From a virus: a DNA stretch of 42,966 nt. Positions 25,327 to 33,177 of the stretch are shown piece after piece. The notes beneath the pieces were generated by a model. It had not been told where the DNA came from, did not search any database, and was given only the letters and a program-made list of their open reading frames with translations. Position 1 is the stretch's first letter. Each line of letters starts with the position of its first letter. The stretch spans positions 1-42,966 of IMG/VR virus record IMGVR_UViG_3300021376_003130. One strand, given 5' to 3'. The translations under genes and the position numbers were made by a program.

Positions 25327-28300
25327 TTATGTGTTTTCAACCTCCAATGTGGAGTCTGAAGAACCCCCTAAAAAGTAATTTAAAGCCAGTGGTGCTCCTT
25401 TAATGCCCTGCTGGAAATTCACCGCATCTTTGATAGAAATTGTTTCATCTCCTACATGCACAATGTCATCATTGGATATTTCTATAGCTCCTGCTCTTAG
25501 TGCTGAAACGTTTAGATTTGATCCACCACCTGAAATTCTACTTTGTATATAAGCCACCACAGCTTTCTGTGTGGGTATAATGTTGTCACTGTTAGCTGTC
25601 ATTAAAGGATCTTTGCTGAATTCGTTGATCACAGTTTGTGATCCGCCCAATACAACTCCACCTAAACTGAGTTCAGTAAGTCCTTCCAGAGAGAAAAAGT
25701 CAGCGTTCAACGTCACAATACCTGTGCTTTGTTCCACTTCAAATTGTTCTCCAACTCTAAAATTACCATTTTGATCAGTGGATGTGTAGAACACTCTGCC
25801 GCCACCTGATTCAACAACTTCATTGAATGGTTGTGGCTCATAGCCAGATGTAAATCCAGTGACATACAGTTCAGGATAATTGGTAGTTGTGCTATTGCCA
25901 GTGCCAATATCCAAAAAGTCATGACCAGTCAATCGCACTTGACTGTAATTCTGTCTAATCACGATAGATTCTAAATGATCTGGACTGTTGAAAGTGTCTA
26001 GTCCTGGTGAAAATTGCAGTGTGCCAAAGAGATTAGGTTCGACACCGCCCAATTGAGTAAAGTTGTTCAGTTTGAAAATCTGATTTGCTATGTTGTCAAA
26101 ATATATGTTGTCTCCTGGTCCAGGTAATCTGCTGAGATTTTTGATACGAATTGTTTTTCCAGTTTGATATTGATCTTTTAATCCATCCCCAGTAATTGTG
26201 GCTGACACGTTCAAAAATCCTGTGCCTCTGTTTGTAAAAGTTGGTTGTGACAGTGTGCCATTGTTTGTTCTGATGGTAAATTGTGCCTCCACAGTGTTGC
26301 TGTTGTCCACTATTGTTAAAGTTGGTGTAGATGAATAACCACTGCCGGGTTCTAAAAGTTCTACAAAACTTAATCTTCCACTTCTTACAATGGCTCTACC
26401 CACTGCTCTTGCTCCATAGGTGATAACTCTCACAGTGTTGGTATTTCCATTTATGATTGGAATAAATCTAGGTCCAGGTAAACTTGCTCCTGCTATCTGA
26501 GTGTAACTGTCTATGCCTCCAGGAGGTATAGTTGAGCCAAGCAATTTCCAATGTTTGGCATCTATGCTTTCTGCCAATTCTCCATCTTCTGTGATGGCCA
26601 CAAACACTCCTTGACTGTAACTTAACCAATATCTATCTGCTGATGGAGGTAATTCACTGGGTTGCCACACTGTGGCAGTGGATGCATTAAGAGTGGCTTC
26701 ATTGGCTAAAGTATAATAAAATCTGTTGGCTACTGTGCTGGAATCACCTGGAGCGTCGTTGGCTGCTGCCACAAATCTATTATTTCCATAGATTAAATCA
26801 TGAATGGCATAACTTACTCCACCAATTGTTGGACCTGGAATAAAAGTTTCTCCAAGATTCACACTTTCATATGTTTGACCTGCATTACTGCACACAATAA
26901 AAATACCTGCGCCACCTGCAGCGTGACTGAGCGCTACTGTGCTACCATCATACACTGCAGCTTGATATGGTGCCCATGTTGAACCGTTGTCAGATGTTCG
27001 CAACACATATCCTTGTGAAGTGGTCACAATAAACACAGTGCCAACTGCTGCCACAGATGTAAATGTACCATAACCACCGGGATTGGTTGCACCAGTCCAG
27101 GTGATACCATCTGTGCTGGTAGAAATAGCAGAAGGTGATATGGCCATCATTCTTATTGTGGAGCTGGCAATTTTAAAATATGGCACGGGTGCTAGACCAC
27201 TGCAGGCATTCCAAGTGGTGCCATTTGTGGTGTATCTACCACCTGTGTTGCTCAGAATCACTGTGATGTTAGTGCTGGCTAATCTAGCGGAGCCTATGGC
27301 TGTGTACACTCCTGATACGCCCACACTGACAGTGCTGGCACTGTAAGGCGGATCTGAAAAGTTCAAAGATGGCTCTATGATATATCTGGTTGATTGATCC
27401 AACACTGGCTCAATAGCTAGTCCTCCTAGTAAATGTTCAAACCCATTCACATTGTCAAATTGTCTTTTCACATTCACAGATTTTAAAGTGTGATCATAGT
27501 ATGAAATAATTGCAAATTGTCCTCTGCCTGTGCCTTCTAATATTTGAAGTTTTTGTCCTACTATTTCAGCTGAAACTAGGGTAGCTGAACCTGACGCAGT
27601 GGTTAAACTTACTGCTGCGCCTCCTAATGTTGTGCTGACTTTGATTGTGTTAGATGTCACTATCTCTTTCACATAGTAGATAGTGTTTGCATTGATGTTG
27701 CCAAATGTGGTACCTATAAAAATTATGGCATCATTGACTTGCATAAAAATAGTATTCTGTATGGTCAAAGTGTTCACACCTCCACCAGTTGTGGCAGTGA
27801 ATGATTTTTCATATTCTGGTTCATACTGGTTGGCCAGTAACACTGATGTGTCATCTCCACCTCTTGCATTTCCTTCTATTGACGTGTAATTCAAACCACC
27901 CACGAATCCACTGTCAAGAGGATCTGTGAATCGCACTTCGCTGATACTTTGATATCTTGTATTTTCATTGCCAAGGGTGGCTGCTGCACCAGCACCAGAA
28001 CCTGTGATGGTTACCGAGGCTGATGAATAATCTTGTCCTGTGTGAGTGTAACCAAAAGCGAATATTTGGTTTTCATCATTGTACACTGTGCGTATGGTGG
28101 CTTCACCAGTGCGATTATCAACCTCTGCTGTGATTGGAGTTTCCACCAAAGAAAATCCTTCTGCTACAGATCCAAAATCTCCATAAGAATTGTTGCCGTT
28201 GGTGGCTCTCACTCTGCCTCCGTCAGTGGCTAGATATCCTATGTGGCAATAATATGTGAACACAGACACCAATTCTGAACGACCATCACCATTTACCCAG

Positions 28301-30660
28301 AAACCTATGCCATCGGATAGCACTTGAGTAAAATCATTTGCAACTATGGATTTATTACCACCGTTGTGAAGATCCCCATCTATTTTCATTCCTATACATC
28401 CTGTGCCAAATGTAGTGACATTTTGTATGTAGGGTGATTTATTTGTGATCCAGGCTGTGTTATCTGAAGGTGAGTTGCCAGGATTCAAAGAAACAAAAGC
28501 TCCCCCGCTGGGTCTCTTGGTGAGAAAAGCATTGGCTGGACCTAATGTGCCATATAATCCTTGCAGAGTCATATTTCTTATGCCTGATCCATTGTTCACT
28601 CGGAACATATCTTCACCTTCATAACCATCCGCTGGTCTCACTACCACACTGCGTAGCTCATCACCACACAATGCTGTATCGTATGGTACATTCATGGGAA
28701 GAATTTCTTCATATAAACCTGTTTTTACAAATACTGTACAGGGAGTGCGTGCTGGTTTGTCTGCATTGACAAAATCCAAGGCAAATTTTATGGTTCTAAA
28801 TGGTGTTTGAATGGTGGTACCTCTGGTAAGAGAATCAATTCCTTCAACTGACACATAGAAAATTTTGCTAATAAGTTCAGCATTTTTCCAATCTGGAAGG
28901 TTGTCAGTGATTTGTAAAGATTGTCCAGCGCTGCCTATAGGAATTCTTAAAAAAGTACTGTCATCATTAATAGTTTTTATGTCTCCAGGTACTTCTAACA
29001 CATTGGTTTCTATGCCTTGTGCTATTTTAACCCAGTAGTCTGTGGCAAATGACAACATATCAAGAGTTGGTTTAGCAGCTGATACGCTTGCTGAGTGATA
29101 CAGTATGCAAGCATACGTTGTGCCCGCCACAGTGACCACGTCACCAGGATAATATTGTCTTATGGTGGTGACAGTGAATGGCTCTATTTCATACCATGGA
29201 CCTCTCCATCGTTTGCCTGTGACCAATAACTGCCAAGGATAAGGAGTAAAGGTGCCAGGATCATAGGCTGTGGTTTCAACAGGCACAACATTCAGATTGT
29301 CAGTGACAGCTATGTATAAATTGCCTCCACTGCGTACCACGTCACCTGTCTTGTACGTAGTTGTGCTTGTCCAGTCGCCCTGTAATTTGTATCCTGGAAT
29401 AATTAATTCCCATGCACTAGAACTGTCAGTTTCCACTTCAGGTGTTTGATTTATATTAGATATCAAACAAACATAACTGTATCCACCGTACATCACCACA
29501 TCGCCTGGTTGGTAGTACGTGGTTTCTAGCCATACGTCTTCAAATCCTAGTCCTGGTAGCCAAATTGAGAATTTTGATTCATCCATTATTGTGGACGAGG
29601 CAAACACACCTGCATCGCCAGGATCATTGCATATCCAAAGACTGGATCCTCCATATTTGACAATGTCATTCTTTTTGTATCTTGTGTATTGTGTGTAGTT
29701 GCCTTTGTATTCTATGCCACTAATCACTATTTCCCATTTTAATGTGTCAGCTTCCAAACCATCGGCGCTAACAAAAGCAGTGCCAGTCACAGAATATGTG
29801 GCAATCGTGCCGCCTGCACCCACAGAAAGCACAGTGATCACACAGTTGTTAGCAGGAGTGGTACCTCCAATCAGTGCGCCGGCCACGATGATAGATTCAC
29901 TGGCCAGCCAACCTGTGCCTAGACTGTTGAACTTTGCGTAGTAATTTGCACCATCTTTAGTGATTATGAAATCTATGCCAGTACCTGCTACTGTGTTGCT
30001 GGCATATGTGGGATTACTAAATGAGTTGGATGTTTTTGCCACATGTCCAGTGATACATCTGTACACTATGCCTCCGTAGCGAGCCAAATCATCAGGCTTG
30101 TATCTGTATTCTGGAGTCCAATCTGTGAGCCAATCTAAACTTCTAGTGTAGACTAGCCAGTTGGGTAAATCTAATTCAAGGCCATCCACCACGCCTGAGC
30201 TGATGTGATATGCTTGACATATGTATAACTTACCACCATATTTGACTAGATCGCCATACTCATATGTGGTACTAGGTGTCCAGGAGCCTCTCCAGTTTTC
30301 TCCTTCAGCAAAAATTGTCCAGTTGGATTCTTGACCAGACAGTCCTAGAGCAACTGTGGCATTGGAAGTGTGTGCTTCAATACATTTGTATATGACTGAA
30401 CCTAATTTTGCTAAATCATCAATTTTGTAAAAAGTACTTACTGTCCAATTGCCTGTCCAACTTGCTCCAGTGTTGTTCAGTGTCCATTTTGGATCTGCTG
30501 CATTCAAATCAGTGTAAAAATTGGCGTTTGATGTGTGTGGGATAAGAGACACATAAACTCTGGCACCATATCTTACAATATCATCTTTGGCGTAGATAGT
30601 GGTGGCCTGCCATTCACCTCTCCATCTAAACCGTATCCTTGCTATTTTAAATTCAGCCAT
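25327..30660 (-). CDS. Giant tail fibre with CBM5/12-like repeats and Asp-box region (1777 residues)
   Basis: This is a paralogue of the preceding fibre. Residues 1-550 hold eight CBM5/12-like repeats (for example DWTSTTTYKTGDVVRSGG); the fourth is split by an extra module of about 75 residues near 220-297. The beta-helix-like segment (NGSGIRNMTLQGLYG to YGDFGSVAEG) is near 685-835. An Asp-box region near 1120-1410, with TNGTTW, DGITW and DNGSTW, has no counterpart in the 2108-residue protein. The C-terminal domain (GHDFLDIGTGN near 1580) is shared. The gene follows a small accessory gene by 6 bp, so it is likely co-transcribed from further upstream. Glycan-binding fibre is the best reading; no enzymatic residues were identified. 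Confidence 0.82.
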   Translation of the reverse strand: MAEFKIARIRFRWRGEWQATTIYAKDDIVRYGARVYVSLIPHTSNANFYTDLNAADPKWTLNNTGASWTGNWTVSTFYKIDDLAKLGSVIYKCIEAHTSNATVALGLSGQESNWTIFAEGENWRGSWTPSTTYEYGDLVKYGGKLYICQAYHISSGVVDGLELDLPNWLVYTRSLDWLTDWTPEYRYKPDDLARYGGIVYRCITGHVAKTSNSFSNPTYASNTVAGTGIDFIITKDGANYYAKFNSLGTGWLASESIIVAGALIGGTTPANNCVITVLSVGAGGTIATYSVTGTAFVSADGLEADTLKWEIVISGIEYKGNYTQYTRYKKNDIVKYGGSSLWICNDPGDAGVFASSTIMDESKFSIWLPGLGFEDVWLETTYYQPGDVVMYGGYSYVCLISNINQTPEVETDSSSAWELIIPGYKLQGDWTSTTTYKTGDVVRSGGNLYIAVTDNLNVVPVETTAYDPGTFTPYPWQLLVTGKRWRGPWYEIEPFTVTTIRQYYPGDVVTVAGTTYACILYHSASVSAAKPTLDMLSFATDYWVKIAQGIETNVLEVPGDIKTINDDSTFLRIPIGSAGQSLQITDNLPDWKNAELISKIFYVSVEGIDSLTRGTTIQTPFRTIKFALDFVNADKPARTPCTVFVKTGLYEEILPMNVPYDTALCGDELRSVVVRPADGYEGEDMFRVNNGSGIRNMTLQGLYGTLGPANAFLTKRPSGGAFVSLNPGNSPSDNTAWITNKSPYIQNVTTFGTGCIGMKIDGDLHNGGNKSIVANDFTQVLSDGIGFWVNGDGRSELVSVFTYYCHIGYLATDGGRVRATNGNNSYGDFGSVAEGFSLVETPITAEVDNRTGEATIRTVYNDENQIFAFGYTHTGQDYSSASVTITGSGAGAAATLGNENTRYQSISEVRFTDPLDSGFVGGLNYTSIEGNARGGDDTSVLLANQYEPEYEKSFTATTGGGVNTLTIQNTIFMQVNDAIIFIGTTFGNINANTIYYVKEIVTSNTIKVSTTLGGAAVSLTTASGSATLVSAEIVGQKLQILEGTGRGQFAIISYYDHTLKSVNVKRQFDNVNGFEHLLGGLAIEPVLDQSTRYIIEPSLNFSDPPYSASTVSVGVSGVYTAIGSARLASTNITVILSNTGGRYTTNGTTWNACSGLAPVPYFKIASSTIRMMAISPSAISTSTDGITWTGATNPGGYGTFTSVAAVGTVFIVTTSQGYVLRTSDNGSTWAPYQAAVYDGSTVALSHAAGGAGIFIVCSNAGQTYESVNLGETFIPGPTIGGVSYAIHDLIYGNNRFVAAANDAPGDSSTVANRFYYTLANEATLNASTATVWQPSELPPSADRYWLSYSQGVFVAITEDGELAESIDAKHWKLLGSTIPPGGIDSYTQIAGASLPGPRFIPIINGNTNTVRVITYGARAVGRAIVRSGRLSFVELLEPGSGYSSTPTLTIVDNSNTVEAQFTIRTNNGTLSQPTFTNRGTGFLNVSATITGDGLKDQYQTGKTIRIKNLSRLPGPGDNIYFDNIANQIFKLNNFTQLGGVEPNLFGTLQFSPGLDTFNSPDHLESIVIRQNYSQVRLTGHDFLDIGTGNSTTTNYPELYVTGFTSGYEPQPFNEVVESGGGRVFYTSTDQNGNFRVGEQFEVEQSTGIVTLNADFFSLEGLTELSLGGVVLGGSQTVINEFSKDPLMTANSDNIIPTQKAVVAYIQSRISGGGSNLNVSALRAGAIEISNDDIVHVGDETISIKDAVNFQQGIKGAPLALNYFLGGSSDSTLEVENT
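29010..30660 (-). repeat. Eight CBM5/12-like repeats in the 1777-residue fibre
   Basis: The same repeat type as in the 2108-residue fibre and the same number of copies, in corresponding order (for example, the sixth repeat of both carries a GD(F/V)V.YGGY.YV..(T/S)NIN(K/Q) core). The fourth copy is split by an unrelated module at about 29770-30000. Confidence 0.75.
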
Positions 30661-30666
30661 ATTAAA

Positions 30667-31020
30667 TTATATTCCTGTAGGATATGTGTAAGGTTCATTC
30701 ACTCTTAATGTCAACTGTCCATCAGAGTCAATATAGTACAAAATACTCCTACCGTCCCACCTAAATTGTTCATAGTTAAGATTTTCATAAATTTTTGTGT
30801 GTAACTCATCCCTACCTTCTAAAAAATCAACTCCTCTTTGAAAATGTGGAAAATTGCCAGCAGCTTCACCAGGTTTATTGATTTGTAGACCATCTGATAC
30901 TGACATCAAATCCACTTTGCCCAAGTACAATTCTCCAGCATCAGTTCTGCGAAGTCCATAAAAATATCGCGTTGTGCCTAATGCATCTTGTATGGTTTCT
31001 ATGTATTTGTTGTCATCCAT
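30667..31020 (-). CDS. Small structural protein, FYGLRRTD family (copy A)
   Basis: This 117-residue protein is paralogous to the one at 32376-32840: both contain YGLRRTD.GE.(Y/W)LGK, then a GVDF..GRD segment and (N)YEQFRWD followed by a strand ending in LRVN(E/Q)PY. The alternating charged and aromatic residues suggest a compact soluble domain with no membrane segment. I recognise the pattern as one that recurs among structural genes of marine T4-like phages but do not know its function. It is 1 bp from the cupredoxin-like gene upstream and 6 bp from the fibre gene downstream, so it probably acts with one of these fibres. Confidence 0.65.
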   Translation of the reverse strand: MDDNKYIETIQDALGTTRYFYGLRRTDAGELYLGKVDLMSVSDGLQINKPGEAAGNFPHFQRGVDFLEGRDELHTKIYENLNYEQFRWDGRSILYYIDSDGQLTLRVNEPYTYPTGI

Positions 31021-31021
31021 A

Positions 31022-32329
31022 TTATGTTACAACGTTGATTGTTGCACCCATGCCGCCATGCACACCACACTGATAGTACAGTGTACTAGGTGCACTCATA
31101 GGCACAGTGAAAGTAATTACGGCTGTGCCAGCTCCTGACACTCCATCAGAGTACGTCGCGCCACCGCTGCTGACTCTTATGTTCAACGGGTGGTTAGTGT
31201 GCACAGTGTTGTTAAAAATATAAGTGTGACCTCTGTGCAAATACAACGTAGGATTATTTGTTGCTGTTGGAAAACCAGGACCAGTAAAGATATAAACAGA
31301 ATTGGTGGCCTGATCCAAACTCCATCTGATGATAGGACCATTTTGTTTTACCCAAGCTGTGCCGTTGTAATACAATACATCTCCCAGTGCTGGGCTCACA
31401 ATAGTGACATCAGTGAGATCATCCAATGTGCTCACCACTGTAGTCGGCGCAACAAATTCTAATGCAGTAGCGCCTGCATTCACTTTCACAAATCTGCCAC
31501 CATTGCCAGTAAAAGTAGCAGGAGTATCAGTCAATTGTAAAAAAGTACTGACTGTGGTAGGAGTGTTGGTCAAATTGTTGTAGTTTAAAAAATATGTGCT
31601 ATCAAAGCCATCTAAAGTGTCGGCATTGCTACCTCCACCACCTGCTGTGGCATCTGCTGCTGGTGTCCATTGTGATCCATTCCATTTTAAAACTTGTCCT
31701 GCAGTGGGAGCCACTGTGGCAGTATCAACATCAGACAGAGCATTGATAGAAATAGCATTTAGATCTGCTGATTGCACTCCTGATACAAATTCTAGTGCAT
31801 TGGAACCACTGTTGACTTTGACATATTTACTGGCTGATCCTGAAAATGTTGATGGAGTATCTGTGAGTGCTAAAAAAGTTGTCACACCTGAACCACCTCC
31901 GCCTCCTGCGGACACTGTGCCTGGTTTCCAATTGCTGGAGATACTGTCCCATAATAATGCTTGACCATTTGTAGGCGCTGCAGTGGTGTCAACATCACTT
32001 AAAGCATTTATACTGTCTGCTGTGCTGATTAGTTTTGTCCATGCGCCGCCATGTGCAAAATACATTGCTCCATCTGCGTGTGAATGTGCCACAGCACCAT
32101 GATAAGTGCTGGCACTGGGAAAAGCTGCTTGATTGTCAAAATAAAACGCAATTCTATTTCCGCCAGTGGCAGTGATTAAATTATTATTGATCACTGTCAA
32201 TGCTGTGCCATTGCCCAATGCTGTGTACAACTCAGTGAAATTATTGTTGATCTTAATCGCACCTGCTCTTAGATTATCACCTTGTCCGTCATTTGGTAAT
32301 ACTCCAGAATTTATAACTTGTTTTACCAT
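31022..32329 (-). CDS. Repeat fibre protein with C-terminal cupredoxin-like domain (435 residues)
   Basis: The N-terminus (VINSGVLPNDGQGDNLR..INNNFTELY) is typical of marine phage fibres. Residues about 110-330 alternate two repeat types: INALSDVDT..P..GQ.L.W....W and FL.LTDTP.TF.G....VKVN.G..ALEFV. Glycine-rich linkers (SAGGGGGSG; TAGGGGSNAD) separate them. The last 100 residues resemble a cupredoxin: LYLHRGHTYIFNN, NHPLNI (His near 380) and YYQCGVHGGMGATI (near 417-430), giving candidate type 1 copper ligands His, Cys, His and Met. Whether copper is bound is untested. A weak GGTAAATA site lies 23 bp upstream and may start a transcript running into the two genes downstream. Confidence 0.75.
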   Translation of the reverse strand: MVKQVINSGVLPNDGQGDNLRAGAIKINNNFTELYTALGNGTALTVINNNLITATGGNRIAFYFDNQAAFPSASTYHGAVAHSHADGAMYFAHGGAWTKLISTADSINALSDVDTTAAPTNGQALLWDSISSNWKPGTVSAGGGGGSGVTTFLALTDTPSTFSGSASKYVKVNSGSNALEFVSGVQSADLNAISINALSDVDTATVAPTAGQVLKWNGSQWTPAADATAGGGGSNADTLDGFDSTYFLNYNNLTNTPTTVSTFLQLTDTPATFTGNGGRFVKVNAGATALEFVAPTTVVSTLDDLTDVTIVSPALGDVLYYNGTAWVKQNGPIIRWSLDQATNSVYIFTGPGFPTATNNPTLYLHRGHTYIFNNTVHTNHPLNIRVSSGGATYSDGVSGAGTAVITFTVPMSAPSTLYYQCGVHGGMGATINVVT

Positions 32330-32351
32330 CTTATTTCCTGTGTTTTGTTAA

Positions 32352-32359
32352 TATTTACC
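32352..32359 (-). promoter_or_regulatory. Weak late promoter-like site (GGTAAATA)
   Basis: The minus strand reads GGTAAATA, 23 bp before the cupredoxin-domain fibre gene. It keeps the TAAATA core but departs at the second consensus position. The same octamer occurs before the 2216-residue fibre gene, which hints at a variant promoter class. Confidence 0.35.
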
Positions 32360-32375
32360 ATAATAATACCTTATA

Positions 32376-32840
32376 TTAAGTCTTATCAAAAGTTAATTCA
32401 TTGCTGTCAAAAGTTGCAGTGTAATCATCGTCAAATGTTAAACTTGGACCAGTAGGAATTGGTACTTCGCTGAGAGTTGGATATGTGATCAAGTTCTGAT
32501 CATTGTCATATGGTTGATTTATTCTCAGCACTAATTCTCCTGCATCATTGATGTAATATGTGACGTCCACACTGTCCCATCTGTATTGTTCGTATTTCAA
32601 ATTGTCATACACATATGTGTGATTAACATCTCTACCATCAAAAAAATCCACGCCTTCCATCCAATCCTCATAGTTTTGAGTAGTTGCACCTGGTCGATTA
32701 ATGGTCAATGATTCGCCACTGTCTTGTTGATTAATTTTTCCCAACCATACTTCTCCGTCGTCGGTCCTTCTTAAACCATAGAAAAACTTGTCTCGATGTT
32801 GCTTCTCTATGCCTTGAATATTTTGTCCTATTGTTTTCAT
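32376..32840 (-). CDS. Small structural protein, FYGLRRTD family (copy B)
   Basis: This 154-residue paralogue of copy A (30667-31020) shares FFYGLRRTDDGEVWLGKI, GVDFFDGRD and LKYEQYRWD. It has an extra C-terminal tail of about 40 residues (TGPSLTFDDDYTATFDSNEL) that is acidic and absent from copy A, perhaps an interaction tail. It starts 1 bp after the stop of the 109-residue beta protein and ends 46 bp before the repeat fibre gene. Two copies, each placed directly before a different fibre gene, suggest a fibre-associated role. Confidence 0.65.
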   Translation of the reverse strand: MKTIGQNIQGIEKQHRDKFFYGLRRTDDGEVWLGKINQQDSGESLTINRPGATTQNYEDWMEGVDFFDGRDVNHTYVYDNLKYEQYRWDSVDVTYYINDAGELVLRINQPYDNDQNLITYPTLSEVPIPTGPSLTFDDDYTATFDSNELTFDKT

Positions 32841-32841
32841 A

Positions 32842-33171
32842 TTATGTGATCTCCACGTAGCTCATTACTACATCCACACTGGCAGCTGCTGAACTTTCCA
32901 CAAAAAGATCATATTCTTCTGGAATGATTAATTTCTCACCATTTGTAACCACTCTCAGTGCAGAATTAGCAGCAATTTGTACGTCTTTGATGTAGTATGC
33001 TGTGGCACTGGTGTCATCCTGCACATAAACACTGGCATTGATGATTCCTGCTGTAACGTTTGCTAAACTGAGCCCAATTATGGTAGTGTATGTGGCTACA
33101 GGAGCTTCATACACTTTAACAGGGCTTGTGCCCACTGCGCTTACTATTTTGTTTCTAAATAATGTTGCCAT
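32842..33171 (-). CDS. Small virion beta protein (109 residues)
   Basis: The protein starts MATLFRNKIVSAVGTSPVKVYEAP and continues with strands TTIIGLSLANVT, ASVYVQDD, AYYIKDVQIA, LVVxGEKLIIPE-like and VDVVMSYVEI. It resembles the 107-residue protein at 41532-41855: both have a hydrophobic strand with a polar turn, a GEKL or TEKL segment before the last third, and a valine-rich C-terminal strand followed by a tyrosine. A single beta-sandwich domain is likely. It lies 6 bp after the 1243-residue fibre gene in the same transcript direction. Function unknown; presumably a virion accessory subunit. Confidence 0.65.
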   Translation of the reverse strand: MATLFRNKIVSAVGTSPVKVYEAPVATYTTIIGLSLANVTAGIINASVYVQDDTSATAYYIKDVQIAANSALRVVTNGEKLIIPEEYDLFVESSAAASVDVVMSYVEIT

Positions 33172-33177
33172 ATGTTG

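Noticed and set aside
2926-30660. Diversity-generating retroelement target in a fibre gene
   Set aside because: I found no reverse transcriptase and no matching template/variable repeat pair. Module gain and loss explains the differences better.
23936-30660. CRISPR array or tandem DNA repeats
   Set aside because: Repetition is at protein level with strongly diverged DNA; there are no short identical repeats with regular unique spacers.
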